From positions 125,729 through 189,728 of the forward strand of contig JACAVV010000009.1 in assembly GCA_024648695.1 (NCBI GenBank): 64,000 bases of DNA, in the 5' to 3' direction. Under the pieces are notes generated by a model. It did not search any database and had not been told where the DNA came from. It was given only the letters and a program-made list of their open reading frames with translations. The DNA is from Nitrospina sp. (GTDB taxonomy: Bacteria > Nitrospinota > Nitrospinia > Nitrospinales > JACRGP01). Position 1 is the stretch's first letter. The number at the start of each line of letters is the position of its first letter. Positions 53,301-61,437 of this stretch are shown piece by piece. A program made the position numbers and the translations under genes.

Positions 53301-54067
53301 TTGAAAATTCCATCTTCCTCAGACCAATCGCAATGTACTTCCCACTGAAATTCAACATCCTCATATAGTTTGAAATTATCAACCGTGGCTTTTAACAAGG
53401 TGGTTCCTTGCGATTCGAGGATTGTTAATCCGGAAATTTCAACTATTTCAAACGGGTGGTTATCTTGCTCAACTTTTATTTCCTCAGAATGTGACCAGCT
53501 ATATAAATCATCCACATCTTTCATTTGAAAGGTTATGGTGCATTCCTGTTCTTGCCCGGTTGGATTTGGCGGTGCTTTCCAATCAGGAAACTGAGATTTG
53601 GGATTGTCAAAGCTCCCATCTTCAAGACCACCTGTACAAGTAGATGACCAATCCATATCGAATAAGGTTTCATAATCAGAAAACCTTATTCTATAATTCA
53701 ATCCCCATAAACGAGTCTCCTCATGAGATCTCATTTTGCTTTTTTCAACGATAAAATCAAATGGAGTTATATCGGGTTTCGTGGGACTTTCAGGCTCTTC
53801 AGCCTTGGGATAAATAACCAGGTGGCCATAATCGGTCAGCTCCTCATCATCTTCAACATTCACCCTTAAACTACAGTAGTCTTCTGCAGACCTGAATGTA
53901 TAGGTTGGATTGGGAATAGTTGGATCTGAAAATAATGGTTCTTCCTCTAACTCCTTATCGCAATAAGAGGTCCAGCTATAAACCAAGTTGTCTTTATTTG
54001 AAGCGGCGACTTCAATATTAAGTTGAATGGTATCCCCTGGATTCACATAAGTGCCCACGGGTTCCAT
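49928..54067 (-). CDS. Giant protein E, 3' part (frameshifted from the upstream ORF): Ig-like domains, FG-GAP propeller, shared C-terminal domain
   Basis: This 1379-residue ORF has no signal peptide and starts in the middle of an Ig-like domain (MEPVGTYVNPGDTIQLNIEV). It is the continuation of the ORF at 54043-56253 in another frame. It holds three Ig/PKD-like domains (WTSYC, WSSTC, WEVHC types). Seven FG-GAP blades follow, with loops such as GDFNGDGIDDL and GDFNGDGFDDI. Then come four more Ig-like domains and the shared C-terminal domain ending TPNFSGIN. Without the frameshift the protein would be about 2110 residues with two propellers. As it stands, this part would not be exported unless it is expressed through the upstream signal peptide. 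Confidence 0.8.
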   Translation of the reverse strand: MEPVGTYVNPGDTIQLNIEVAASNKDNLVYSWTSYCDKELEEEPLFSDPTIPNPTYTFRSAEDYCSLRVNVEDDEELTDYGHLVIYPKAEEPESPTKPDITPFDFIVEKSKMRSHEETRLWGLNYRIRFSDYETLFDMDWSSTCTGGLEDGSFDNPKSQFPDWKAPPNPTGQEQECTITFQMKDVDDLYSWSHSEEIKVEQDNHPFEIVEISGLTILESQGTTLLKATVDNFKLYEDVEFQWEVHCDWSEEDGIFNEDSQSSYYWTAPENTTEEDQNCKVSLRVIDNTHDLRDESSIDITVQGGSEPLWTRRSLDIELDADKIFFENNSNFGKYLSSAGDFNGDGIDDLILGTSYIAPYNPEKPGGLYIFFGKPDDGETFLPAFENADVLITAGEAYYDFYRANGTSIGDFNGDGFDDIAVGASYADLNGENSVGKVYVFFGKEIQNPIELNAEKDANLIINGSASEGFFGRKVSGAGDFNGDGLADLMVGPLNNLEANEYIEDRDYKVTIYYGRQIDSQLILNSESDFDVSLENSELVPSFGQLMAPIGDFNGDGFDDVIFNRFDRENYKNEEVWAYIFYGRDDSGPLNLIAEADANVKISGDAIYRFSSMWLSSAGDFNGDGLGDVLISFSTRGGSRSTKRAHYILPGIETESFLDLRVEADSKIILEKVGRGKPKLEIGSYGKSLGDFNGDGFDDIAISGYYNIGEARYGGMFGIFGRKTEKQTKILTENFFPDLEIKTENSSSLSFFDVTGDFNGDDLDDILVGEEITKSFLSFLGQPSDDVRYPKAVFLYYGQSHSRHTFEVEGINSEPAILDSQEKANLTVLAEDSYSHELTYNWWSYCNWTSGNGSFDDRYIEQPVWTAPINKTGDDQTCNVSLKVNHGPSLSFSRDLDITVQSEPHLITLSDIALEKDKLASGVAIEISSAGTDSLDHDLFFSWSSECQGGLEIGSFGEITLANTDWTAPENLSDSDQICTLTLKADDGLHGLSQSISWDVTVEPAPHTLSISSIAPEGGTYSSLEPVSASVSAEDSHSHTLNYLWTSNCEGGLDSGVFTDKDVYNTTWMAPENLSGSTETCTLSATVEDGEGLSQTKSVSLQIEPLPPHTLTISFVTASPNEVEPLGTVSLSASAHDTYFHDSNYHWSSECTGGLLKGSFNDSSFPNPVWTASENQNEETHLCTLTVEVDDGAEGESDSATIEVSVHPAPKPEPLVVGPSVPRVISPYWQMDRGFYTFISVSHPALSTMSSQIGVVVEAYKYNGDLFRSTEFTISQNQTQRIFIVETNHPMLNFDALPAAKFMESADSYHGNLVIKPKASHPEQFVGDSNAEGRGYPDISQLHFWGVLVSEESTTGFPLEFIGDGNDSRAFITPNFSGIN

Positions 54068-56253
54068 AGAAATAACTTCCAGGTAGTGTGATCTGCAGGC
54101 TTAACGGTTACTTCAAAAGAATCTTTAACAAGTTTATCTGAAGGCCAATCATTTAAATCAATGCTAAATGTACATGTCTGGTTTTCATCGGTAATATTTT
54201 TGGGAGCCTTCCAACTATCGTAATTTCGATAAATAAGCGAAGAACCAACTTGTGTTTCTATGTCCGCATAATAGGGTTCGTATAGGTAATTACCACTGTA
54301 ATCCTGGTTCAATCTTCCATTCCAAATACCACCGGTACATTCTACTTTTAACTTAATGTCCAGATAATGTCTTAGGGTATCAGTAATCGCAAAATCAAGG
54401 TCAATGGTACCTTCCGATTCCACCTCGAATGCGCTGGCTTCAAATTTATCTATTCTTAGTTCATGACTGGAAGAGCTTTTATCCTTTAATAAAAACTCAA
54501 TGGTATTTCCAATTTTATTAGTGCTTTCATCATCCTCAACTAAAATTTGAACTTCACAAACCAGATCCTTACCGGAATTATTTAAAGGAGTGGTCCACTG
54601 TGTTTCGGCAGAATTAGGATCATTAAGCACTCCTTCGCCAATGATTTCTACACAATTGGCAGACCAGGTATATTTAAGAGTTTTTCCACTTTTACTATAG
54701 GCAGAAACCGATAAACTTACTGTTTCATTGGAATGAACTTCAACTTTAGAGGTTGGCCGGAAAAATGTTACCGGTTCAATGGAGTCGATAACGATGTCAT
54801 TATAAGAAACAAAATAAATTTCATTAATAGTGTGTTCAGATTTCTCATCTTCATAATCATTTTCTCTTGTTACAGCAATTTCATCATACCCATCAACATT
54901 AATATCACCAGCTCCCACCATTCCACCACCATCAATTTCAAAGTCACTTTCACTGAGTCTTAAAAGGCTTGAAACTTCCCGACCCAAATAAACACTGTTT
55001 ATCGAATTATTAATTAATAAATCATCTAATCCATCTCCGTTAAAGTCTGCGTGTGAAATTGCTATTTCGTTATCATCCCGCGCTAATTGATTTTCAATAA
55101 TAATATCTGCATTATCTAAATTAAGCTCTTCAGCAAACCCTGACGAGTTTCCTAAAAATAAAAAAGCGATATCAAAGTCGTCTGTTTTTCCCAAATCCTT
55201 GGTGGACCTGCCAATAACAAAGTCATCGAAGCCATCCCCGTTAAAATCACCTGCCGGTTGTATTGTTCTTAAGCCAGGAATATTGGAAAAAGTTATATCT
55301 TCTTCATAGATGTATTTTTCTTCTAAATTTTCACGTGCATCTCTACCTAAAAATAATCCCTCATAGGTCGCAATATCATCTTTTCCGTCACCATTAATAT
55401 CGCCCAAGGATGAAAACGTTTTTTCTGTCCTTTTTTTAAAAAAATAGTCGCTATCACTTTCAACATCTAAATCAATTGTCCCCTCTACTTCTCTCCCCAG
55501 GACTAAATAATCAACATCATAATCTGAGCCAACCAAAACATCATCAAACCCATCTCCATTAAAATCTCCAGCAGGAGAAACTTTACCGATCAACTCCACA
55601 CCCGTAATTGTTGCATCTGCATCCTCGGGTAAATTTAAACTAATTTTTTCATGGAAATCTCTACCAAAAACGATAAAAACCGTACTGTCCAAAAATCGGG
55701 AATACCAACTCTCAATTGGAATACTACCCCCCACAATAATGTCGTCATATCCGTCGCCATTAAAGTCACCAATTGGTTTAATATTTTCGCATTTATTAAG
55801 CCCACTCTTACTGGAGCCAATGTAAATAGATGCGTCCACTGGATGAGTTAATTTTAACTCTTGTCCCTCTACGAGTTCCCTTCCCAAATAAATATTTAAA
55901 TATGCATAATGAGTCGAATAAGTTCCATACCCTCCATCCCTCTGCTTACTGGTTTTACAAATCATGGTATCTTCGATTCCATCGCCGTTAAAATCTCCAA
56001 TGGAATGAATATATGGATAATAATAAAAGGTTGGGTAATAATCCCATCCTAGGGTATTTGTCTGATCGTGGTGAATCTCAACGGGAGAATTCCATTCAGC
56101 ATTTAAAGTATGGGGATTATTAAACTCCTCTTCTGTTAAGCCGAATGCGCGATCCACATCACCTTTTCCTAGCAATATCGTTGCAATGGTTACCAGAATG
56201 AAAAACAATCGCAGGGGCCGTATTAAAGTTATCGGAAATCTGGAAGAAAACAT
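54043..56253 (-). CDS. Giant protein E, 5' part: signal peptide, FG-GAP propeller, Ig-like domains, frameshifted
   Basis: This 736-residue ORF has a signal-like segment (LRLFFILVTIATILLG) after a basic N-terminus. It then has seven FG-GAP/VCBS blades with loops such as GDFNGDGIEDT, GDFNGDGYDDI and GDINGDGKDDI, followed by two Ig/PKD-like domains. The last 16 residues after VKPADH (TTWKLFLWNPWALM) do not fit the family. In the adjacent frame the bases continue as YLEVISMEPVGTY, which fits the interdomain pattern seen in protein C. No ribosome site is clear at the ATG. The conserved block upstream (56333-56404) is shared with gene C. Confidence 0.8.
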   Translation of the reverse strand: MFSSRFPITLIRPLRLFFILVTIATILLGKGDVDRAFGLTEEEFNNPHTLNAEWNSPVEIHHDQTNTLGWDYYPTFYYYPYIHSIGDFNGDGIEDTMICKTSKQRDGGYGTYSTHYAYLNIYLGRELVEGQELKLTHPVDASIYIGSSKSGLNKCENIKPIGDFNGDGYDDIIVGGSIPIESWYSRFLDSTVFIVFGRDFHEKISLNLPEDADATITGVELIGKVSPAGDFNGDGFDDVLVGSDYDVDYLVLGREVEGTIDLDVESDSDYFFKKRTEKTFSSLGDINGDGKDDIATYEGLFLGRDARENLEEKYIYEEDITFSNIPGLRTIQPAGDFNGDGFDDFVIGRSTKDLGKTDDFDIAFLFLGNSSGFAEELNLDNADIIIENQLARDDNEIAISHADFNGDGLDDLLINNSINSVYLGREVSSLLRLSESDFEIDGGGMVGAGDINVDGYDEIAVTRENDYEDEKSEHTINEIYFVSYNDIVIDSIEPVTFFRPTSKVEVHSNETVSLSVSAYSKSGKTLKYTWSANCVEIIGEGVLNDPNSAETQWTTPLNNSGKDLVCEVQILVEDDESTNKIGNTIEFLLKDKSSSSHELRIDKFEASAFEVESEGTIDLDFAITDTLRHYLDIKLKVECTGGIWNGRLNQDYSGNYLYEPYYADIETQVGSSLIYRNYDSWKAPKNITDENQTCTFSIDLNDWPSDKLVKDSFEVTVKPADHTTWKLFLWNPWALM
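54084..54092 (-). other. Frameshift site splitting gene E
   Basis: On the minus strand the run CACAC (GTGTG at 54086-54090 on the plus strand) contains one extra AC pair relative to the frame expected for a continuous protein. Removing AC joins VKPADH to YLEVISMEPVGTY in frame. It is either a real slippage mutation, a phase-variable site or an assembly error. Confidence 0.7.
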
Positions 56254-56332
56254 AGATCAATAATAATTTTTTGAAAGCCAATTTTAATTAAATAAAGAAC
56301 GATTTATTTTAAAACAAAATCCGACAAAATCA

Positions 56333-56404
56333 TACCTCAAATATGGTATTTTCACTCATTCCATATTTTAAAAGCTCCAAGAAGGCCAAATTCAATGCTT
56401 TTTA
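56333..56404 (-). promoter_or_regulatory. Conserved upstream element of giant gene E
   Basis: This block of about 72 bases upstream of gene E matches the block at 43085-43157 upstream of gene C. TACCTCAAATATGGTATT versus TACCCCAAACATGGGATT are followed, at the same 51-base distance, by an identical GGCCAAATTCAATG and TTTTTA. Inside it the inverted repeat AAATATGG (56339-56346) and CCATATTT (56361-56368) resembles the palindrome upstream of porA. Confidence 0.55.
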
Positions 56405-56506
56405 GATAATAAAATTTCAGGATGGCTAGATGACTAAGGTAAGCTTCTGGGGAAATTCACTTCAACTGCTTATATTATTGGCCCACATAGGAATAAACCA
56501 CTCAAG

Positions 56507-57160
56507 TTAGCGAGAACGCATCACACCCATTTTCTGGCAATAATTCTTAACTTCACATTCACTACAATAGGGAGATTGAGGTTTACACCGATTTTGGCCA
56601 AAGGTGACGAGCAAATCGTTTATTTCGATCCAGTATCGTTTGGGCAGGATCTTCCTTAATACTAATTCGGACTCATCGGGAGTTTTTGTTGAGATATAGC
56701 CCCAGCGATTGGTGATCCGGTGCACATGAATATCCACGCAGATTCCTGGTTTGCCAAATCCCAGGGTGAGGGTCAGGTTGGCGGTTTTTCTCCCCACCCC
56801 CTTCAGTTTTAGCAAGGCCTCAAGGGCATCTGGGACTTTTCCTTCATGAACCTCAACGATATCCTGACAAATTGCCAGAATGGCCTGAGTCTTGTTTCGA
56901 AAAAATGCGGCGGGATAAATGGCCTGCTCAATTTGCTCGGGTTTCAATTTCTGCATGGCTTCGGGCGTATTTGCGAGTTGAAACAATCTTAATGAAGCGG
57001 CTCCTGTGACTTCATCGCGGGTGCGCAGACTGATCAAACAGGAAATCAACACGAGAAACGGGTCGCCTTTCCAACCGATTTGAGTCACCACCGGGGTTTT
57101 CCAAGCTTTCACGGCTTTTCGCAACCGCCGGAGGATTTTGCTGATCGGGAATTCGTTCAT
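56507..57160 (-). CDS. nth: Endonuclease III (base excision repair)
   Basis: Nth is a DNA glycosylase/AP lyase that removes oxidised pyrimidines. The helix-hairpin-helix is LKGVGRKTANL. The catalytic Lys and Asp are K125 and D143 in the 217-residue form (GICVDIHVHR). The [4Fe-4S] loop C-x6-C-x2-C-x5-C is intact at the C-terminus (CKPQSPYCSECEVKNYC). I use the ATG at 57160, which has AAGGA 7 bases upstream, rather than the GTG at 57178. It is divergent from ilvN and lies between gene E and the amino acid/lipid operon. Confidence 0.95.
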   Translation of the reverse strand: MNEFPISKILRRLRKAVKAWKTPVVTQIGWKGDPFLVLISCLISLRTRDEVTGAASLRLFQLANTPEAMQKLKPEQIEQAIYPAAFFRNKTQAILAICQDIVEVHEGKVPDALEALLKLKGVGRKTANLTLTLGFGKPGICVDIHVHRITNRWGYISTKTPDESELVLRKILPKRYWIEINDLLVTFGQNRCKPQSPYCSECEVKNYCQKMGVMRSR

Positions 57161-57293
57161 TGGGCCGTCCTTATCCACGAAAAACGTTCAATTCTTTGAA
57201 ATATATAGAAAATACCACCGGATTTTGGTACTATGATCCGTTTTAAACCTGATTCCCACATATCCTAACTTTAAACCTCCGTTTTTAATACAA

Positions 57294-57782
57294 ATGCAAC
57301 ACACTATTTCTGTTCAAGTTGTCAACCGTTTTGGGGTTCTTTCGCGTATTTCCGGCCTGTTCAGCGGCCGCGGATTCAACATCGAAAGCTTAAATGTCGC
57401 GGAAACCAGCGACCCCACGGTTTCCCGAATGACTATCGTGACACGGGGCGATGAAAAAAAAATCGAACAAATCACCAAGCAATTGAATAAACTGGTCGAC
57501 GTTATCAAGGTCATGGACCTCACTGCCGAAAATTTTGTGGACCGTGAACTGGTCCTGGTAAAAATGAATGCAGAACCGCGCGTGCGCGAAGAGATCCTGC
57601 GGATCGTGGAAATTTTCCGCGCAAAGGTCGTCGATGTGAGCAGTGCTTCCTATACAATTGAAATTACCGGCGACGAGGGCAAAGTCAAGGGTTGTCTGGA
57701 ACTTCTGAGACCTTTGGGTATCCAGGAAATCGTCCGTTCGGGCCGAATCGCAATTTCGCGGGGAATGAAACCCGGAAACTGA
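57294..57782 (+). CDS. ilvN: Acetolactate synthase small (regulatory) subunit
   Basis: IlvN activates the catalytic subunit IlvB and gives it valine feedback control, at the first step of valine, leucine and isoleucine synthesis. An ACT domain is at the N-terminus (VVNRFGVLSRISGLFSGRG, FNIESLNVAETSDP), and the typical C-terminal domain follows. At 162 residues it is full length. No Shine-Dalgarno is evident before its ATG. IlvC follows after 35 bases. The catalytic ilvB gene, usually directly upstream, is missing; a divergent nth gene occupies that place. Confidence 0.94.
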   Translation: MQHTISVQVVNRFGVLSRISGLFSGRGFNIESLNVAETSDPTVSRMTIVTRGDEKKIEQITKQLNKLVDVIKVMDLTAENFVDRELVLVKMNAEPRVREEILRIVEIFRAKVVDVSSASYTIEITGDEGKVKGCLELLRPLGIQEIVRSGRIAISRGMKPGN

Positions 57783-57817
57783 AATATCTATAGACTGTAC
57801 CTGTAAGGAGTTTACCA

Positions 57818-58819
57818 TTGGGCAATATTTATTACGAAAAAGAAGCTGATTTAAAGCATATTCAGGGAAAAACGATATCAATTATCGGTTACGGCAGTCA
57901 GGGTCACGCCCACGCGCGCAATTTGCACGACAGCGGCATGACGGTGATGGTCGGCCTGCGCAAGGAAAGTCCCTTCTGGAAACGCGCTGAGGAAGATGGT
58001 CTCAAAGTGGTCACGGTGGCTGAAGCGGCAAAGGCTTCGGACATCATCATGATCCTGATTCCCGACGACAAACAAAGGGCCATGTATGAAAATGACATCG
58101 CACCCCATTTGAAAGACGGAGCGGCGATTGCTTTTGGACATGGGTTTAACATCCACTTCGGACAGGTAGTTCCTCCGGAAACCTGCGATGTGTTTATGGT
58201 TGCGCCCAAAGGACCGGGCCATCTGGTGCGCCGCACGTTTGAGTCGGGTGCCGGCGTTCCCTGTTTGATGGCCATTCATCAGGACGCTACCGGAAAAGCC
58301 AAAGACATTGCGTTAGCTTATGCCAAAGGTATTGGTGGCACGCGGGCCGGTGTGTTGGAAACGAGTTTTCGGGAAGAAACGGAAACCGATCTGTTCGGCG
58401 AACAAGTGGTTCTTTGTGGCGGCGTGACGGAACTGATTCGCGCCGGATTCGATACGCTGGTGGAAGCGGGCTACAATCCAGACCTGGCTTATTTTGAATG
58501 TCTGCACGAGTTGAAACTCATCGTGGATTTGATTTATGAAGGTGGGATCGGCAACATGCGTTATTCCATCAGCACCACTGCGGCCTATGGGGATGTTTCC
58601 CGCGGACCCAGAATCATTACCGATGAAACCCGTAAAGAGATGAAGAAAATTCTGGGCGAGATTCAAAGCGGAAGGTTTGCCCGCGAATTCATTTTGGAAA
58701 ATCAGGCAAATCGTCCGGTGTTCAATGCGCTTCTTAAAAAGGATGCCGATCACCTGATCGAGCAAGTGGGAGAACGCCTGCGCTCAATGATGCCGTTCGT
58801 CGGTAAAAAGCTTCAATAG
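57818..58819 (+). CDS. ilvC: Ketol-acid reductoisomerase
   Basis: IlvC converts acetolactate or acetohydroxybutyrate to the dihydroxy acid, using NADPH and magnesium. The Rossmann motif [13 protein letters not shown] is near residue 25. The catalytic C-terminal block ([39 protein letters not shown]) is complete. The 333-residue length is that of the short class I form. The start is TTG at 57818, with AAGGAG 7 bases upstream. It is the second gene of the ilvN-ilvC-psd-pssA-accD run. Confidence 0.96.
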   Translation: MGNIYYEKEADLKHIQGKTISIIGYGSQGHAHARNLHDSGMTVMVGLRKESPFWKRAEEDGLKVVTVAEAAKASDIIMILIPDDKQRAMYENDIAPHLKDGAAIAFGHGFNIHFGQVVPPETCDVFMVAPKGPGHLVRRTFESGAGVPCLMAIHQDATGKAKDIALAYAKGIGGTRAGVLETSFREETETDLFGEQVVLCGGVTELIRAGFDTLVEAGYNPDLAYFECLHELKLIVDLIYEGGIGNMRYSISTTAAYGDVSRGPRIITDETRKEMKKILGEIQSGRFAREFILENQANRPVFNALLKKDADHLIEQVGERLRSMMPFVGKKLQ

Positions 58820-58834
58820 GACCGGCGGCTGACT

Positions 58835-59470
58835 ATGAGAATTCCTGTTGCGAAGCAAGGTTATGTATTTATCATTCCCCCGGCCATTTTGGGGATCATT
58901 GCCCTGGTGGCCGATTGGTGTTTGGCCTCGATTTTGCTTTTTACATTAAGCGCTTTTTGTCTGAATTTTTTCCGTGACCCGGAGCGGCAGATTCCATCCG
59001 ATCCCAATGTGGTGGTTTCGCCGGCCGATGGTAAAGTGGTAGAGATTGTTACCGAACAAGATCCGATTCTTGGCAAAACCTTCAAGCGGATCAGCATTTT
59101 TTTGAATGTGTTCAATGTGCATGTGAACCGCTCGCCCATTGCAGGAACGGTGGGAAAGATTCAATACAATCACGGCAAGTTTTTAGCGGCTTTTAATGAA
59201 AAGGCGTCGTTGGACAACGAGCAAAATATTCTACTGATTCAAAAAGACGGCGTGGACATCCTGGTGAAACAAATCGCGGGTCTGATTGCCCGGCGGATTG
59301 TCTGCTGGGTTAAGGAGTCGCAGGAAGTGGGCTTGGGCGAACGTTTCGGATTGATCCGGTTCGGTAGCCGGGTCGACATCTTCATTCCGGAGTCCACAGA
59401 AGTTTCCGTGGCTATTGGCGACCACGTCAAGGGCGGAAGCAGTGTGATCGGTTACCTGAAGGGAAACTGA
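58835..59470 (+). CDS. psd: Phosphatidylserine decarboxylase
   Basis: Psd converts phosphatidylserine to phosphatidylethanolamine at the inner membrane. This is the short, archaetidylserine-decarboxylase-like form (211 residues). The N-terminus has two hydrophobic segments (YVFIIPPAILGIIALVADW, LASILLFTLSAFCLNFF). The pyruvoyl-forming cleavage site is the Gly-Ser in RFGLIRFGSRVDIF. The blocks VVVSPADGKV and NVHVNRSPIAG are standard. It begins 15 bases after ilvC and is followed 2 bases later by pssA, which supplies its substrate. Confidence 0.94.
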   Translation: MRIPVAKQGYVFIIPPAILGIIALVADWCLASILLFTLSAFCLNFFRDPERQIPSDPNVVVSPADGKVVEIVTEQDPILGKTFKRISIFLNVFNVHVNRSPIAGTVGKIQYNHGKFLAAFNEKASLDNEQNILLIQKDGVDILVKQIAGLIARRIVCWVKESQEVGLGERFGLIRFGSRVDIFIPESTEVSVAIGDHVKGGSSVIGYLKGN

Positions 59471-59472
59471 AA

Positions 59473-60237
59473 ATGAGTGAATCCAATTCAAAAGCCCGTT
59501 TGCGAAGGGGCATCCACATCCTCCCCAGCCTGTTTACGACCGGTAATGTGTTTTGCGGGTTCTACGCATTCATCGCCGTCGCTAACGACAAATTCACCGT
59601 GGCGGCCTGGGCGATTGTGGGTGGCATCATTTTCGACATCCTGGACGGACGCATCGCACGCCTGACAAAAACCACCAGCGCGTTCGGCGTGGAATACGAC
59701 TCCCTTGCGGATATCATCTCCTTCGGCATGGCACCGGCTTATTTGATTTATGCCTGGGTCCTGCAACCTTTCGGGCGCATCGGCTGGATGGCGGCGTTCC
59801 TTTTCCTCCTGTGCGGAGCTTTGCGCCTGGCACGGTTTAACTCGGCCAAACCGGATGTTAAGGGAAGCGACTTTATTGGATTGCCCATTCCTGCCGCGGC
59901 GGCGATGATCGCATCTCTCATCATCATGTCCGGCAATTTGTTTGAAAGCAAAGTGCCGCCTGGATTCATGGTAGCTGTGGTATACACCCTTGCGTTCCTC
60001 ATGGTAAGCAATATAAAATACCCTGCGTTCAAACAGTTTCAGTTGAAAAAGCGCGTGCCTTTCACACGTTTTTTGTTTGTCGTATTATTCCTGTATGTGT
60101 TCGCCACCATCCCTAAAATCGCACTGTTTGCGATCAGCCTGGGATTCATCCTCATCGGCCCTATCAAATTGTTGCTAACTTTTAGAAACAAAAATGAGTC
60201 TGAAACGGTGTCGGAGCCAAACCGAAAAACACATTGA
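59473..60237 (+). CDS. pssA: CDP-diacylglycerol-serine O-phosphatidyltransferase
   Basis: This integral-membrane enzyme makes phosphatidylserine from CDP-diacylglycerol and serine. The CDP-alcohol phosphatidyltransferase signature D-G-x2-A-R-x8-G-x3-D-x3-D is complete (D58, G59, A62, R63, G72, D76, D80). Several hydrophobic helices follow (FLFVVLFLYVFATIPKIALF). At 254 residues it is of the Bacillus-like pssA type rather than the Escherichia coli type. It lies two bases downstream of psd; together the pair builds phosphatidylethanolamine. Confidence 0.95.
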   Translation: MSESNSKARLRRGIHILPSLFTTGNVFCGFYAFIAVANDKFTVAAWAIVGGIIFDILDGRIARLTKTTSAFGVEYDSLADIISFGMAPAYLIYAWVLQPFGRIGWMAAFLFLLCGALRLARFNSAKPDVKGSDFIGLPIPAAAAMIASLIIMSGNLFESKVPPGFMVAVVYTLAFLMVSNIKYPAFKQFQLKKRVPFTRFLFVVLFLYVFATIPKIALFAISLGFILIGPIKLLLTFRNKNESETVSEPNRKTH

Positions 60238-60278
60238 GCTCCATCTTTACCTACAACCCATCTCTTTAAAAATTTAAA

Positions 60279-61118
60279 ATGTCCTGGATCGATAAAGTAA
60301 AATCCAAAGCATCCCAAATCATTTCCCGCCCGGAAGAAGCCTGGGTGGAATGCAAAAAATGCAAGGAAACCATTTATTCCGCCGAACTGGAAGAGAACTT
60401 CAACGTCTGCCCAAAATGCGACTACCATTTCCGCCTGTCCGCACGGGCCAGAATTCAGTCTCTGCTCGAACCCAACAGTTTCACGGAACACGACCAGACC
60501 CTGGTCTCTACCGACTCGCTGAAGTTTAAAGACAAAAAACGCTACAAAGACCGAATACGCGCATCGATCAAATCGGGATTCTCTCACGATGCCATCATTA
60601 CGGGATCCGGGAAATTAGGTGAACACGACGTGGAACTGTGCGCCTTCGAGTTCAAATTCATGGGCGGGAGCATGGGCTCCGTGGTAGGAGAAAAAATCAC
60701 TCGCGCGATTGAACGTGCGATTGAAAACAAATCGGCAGTTATCATCGTCAACTGCTCCGGCGGCGCGCGCATGCAGGAAGGCATTTTGTCGCTCATGCAA
60801 ATGGCCAAAACCGCATCGGCCCTGCAAAAACTGGGGGAACACAAACTCCCTTATATCTCTATCCTCACCGACCCCACCACCGGGGGCGTGTCTGCAAGTT
60901 TCGCCATGTTGGGCGATTTCATTTTAGCCGAACCGGGAGCCACCATAGGTTTCGCCGGAGCCCGCGTGATCGAACAAACCATCAAACAAAAGCTCCCCGA
61001 AGGATTCCAAACCGCTGAGTTTTTATGGGACCACGGCTTGATCGATAGTGTGGTGCACAGAAAAGAACTGAAAGGGAAACTGGAACAGATTCTAAGTTTG
61101 TTGGCGGGGAAGAATTAA
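60279..61118 (+). CDS. accD: Acetyl-CoA carboxylase carboxyltransferase subunit beta
   Basis: AccD, with AccA, transfers the carboxyl group from biotin to acetyl-CoA, forming malonyl-CoA for fatty acid synthesis. The zinc ribbon Cys are C25, C28, C44 and C47 (WVECKKC...CPKC). The oxyanion and CoA blocks GGARMQEGILSLMQM and DPTTGGVSASFAMLGD are intact. Length (279) is normal. It is the last gene of the plus-strand lipid run, 41 bases after pssA. No clear terminator follows. Confidence 0.96.
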   Translation: MSWIDKVKSKASQIISRPEEAWVECKKCKETIYSAELEENFNVCPKCDYHFRLSARARIQSLLEPNSFTEHDQTLVSTDSLKFKDKKRYKDRIRASIKSGFSHDAIITGSGKLGEHDVELCAFEFKFMGGSMGSVVGEKITRAIERAIENKSAVIIVNCSGGARMQEGILSLMQMAKTASALQKLGEHKLPYISILTDPTTGGVSASFAMLGDFILAEPGATIGFAGARVIEQTIKQKLPEGFQTAEFLWDHGLIDSVVHRKELKGKLEQILSLLAGKN

Positions 61119-61167
61119 GTTTTTTAGTGTAGATCTTGCAATTCAGATAGAATTAGGAGTTTCCCCT

Positions 61168-61437
61168 TTATTTCCAACCTTGTTTTTCACGCTTTTTAAA
61201 TTCGGACAAGGCATCAACTAGACTTCCATTAAATTTAATGGTGCGCCCCGCGATGGCATCCTGAAAACCTTCAAAAATACCTTCCCTTAATTTAGCCGCT
61301 TCTTGCCTTTCTTTTTTCTCCAGGATAAGGGATCGCAAAAATTCACTGAGTGTGGAAAACTCAGTACCTTCCCCACAATTTCTATCTACAAAAGATATCA
61401 ACTCATCCGTAAGCGATAAATTCGATAATCTTTCCAC
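61168..61437 (-). CDS. Ribbon-helix-helix antitoxin-like protein (ParD/CopG type)
   Basis: This small 89-residue protein has an N-terminal ribbon-helix-helix DNA-binding pattern (LSLTDELISFVDRN, STLSEFLRSLILEKKER), typical of ParD-type antitoxins. The C-terminal half is charged and ends in ALSEFKKREKQGWK. The start is a GTG at 61437, with GAGG 10 bases upstream. No ParE-like or other toxin gene adjoins it: accD ends 49 bases away on the opposite strand, and the gap toward the helicase gene holds no ORF. It may be a remnant of a toxin-antitoxin pair or an orphan regulator. Confidence 0.65.
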   Translation of the reverse strand: MERLSNLSLTDELISFVDRNCGEGTEFSTLSEFLRSLILEKKERQEAAKLREGIFEGFQDAIAGRTIKFNGSLVDALSEFKKREKQGWK

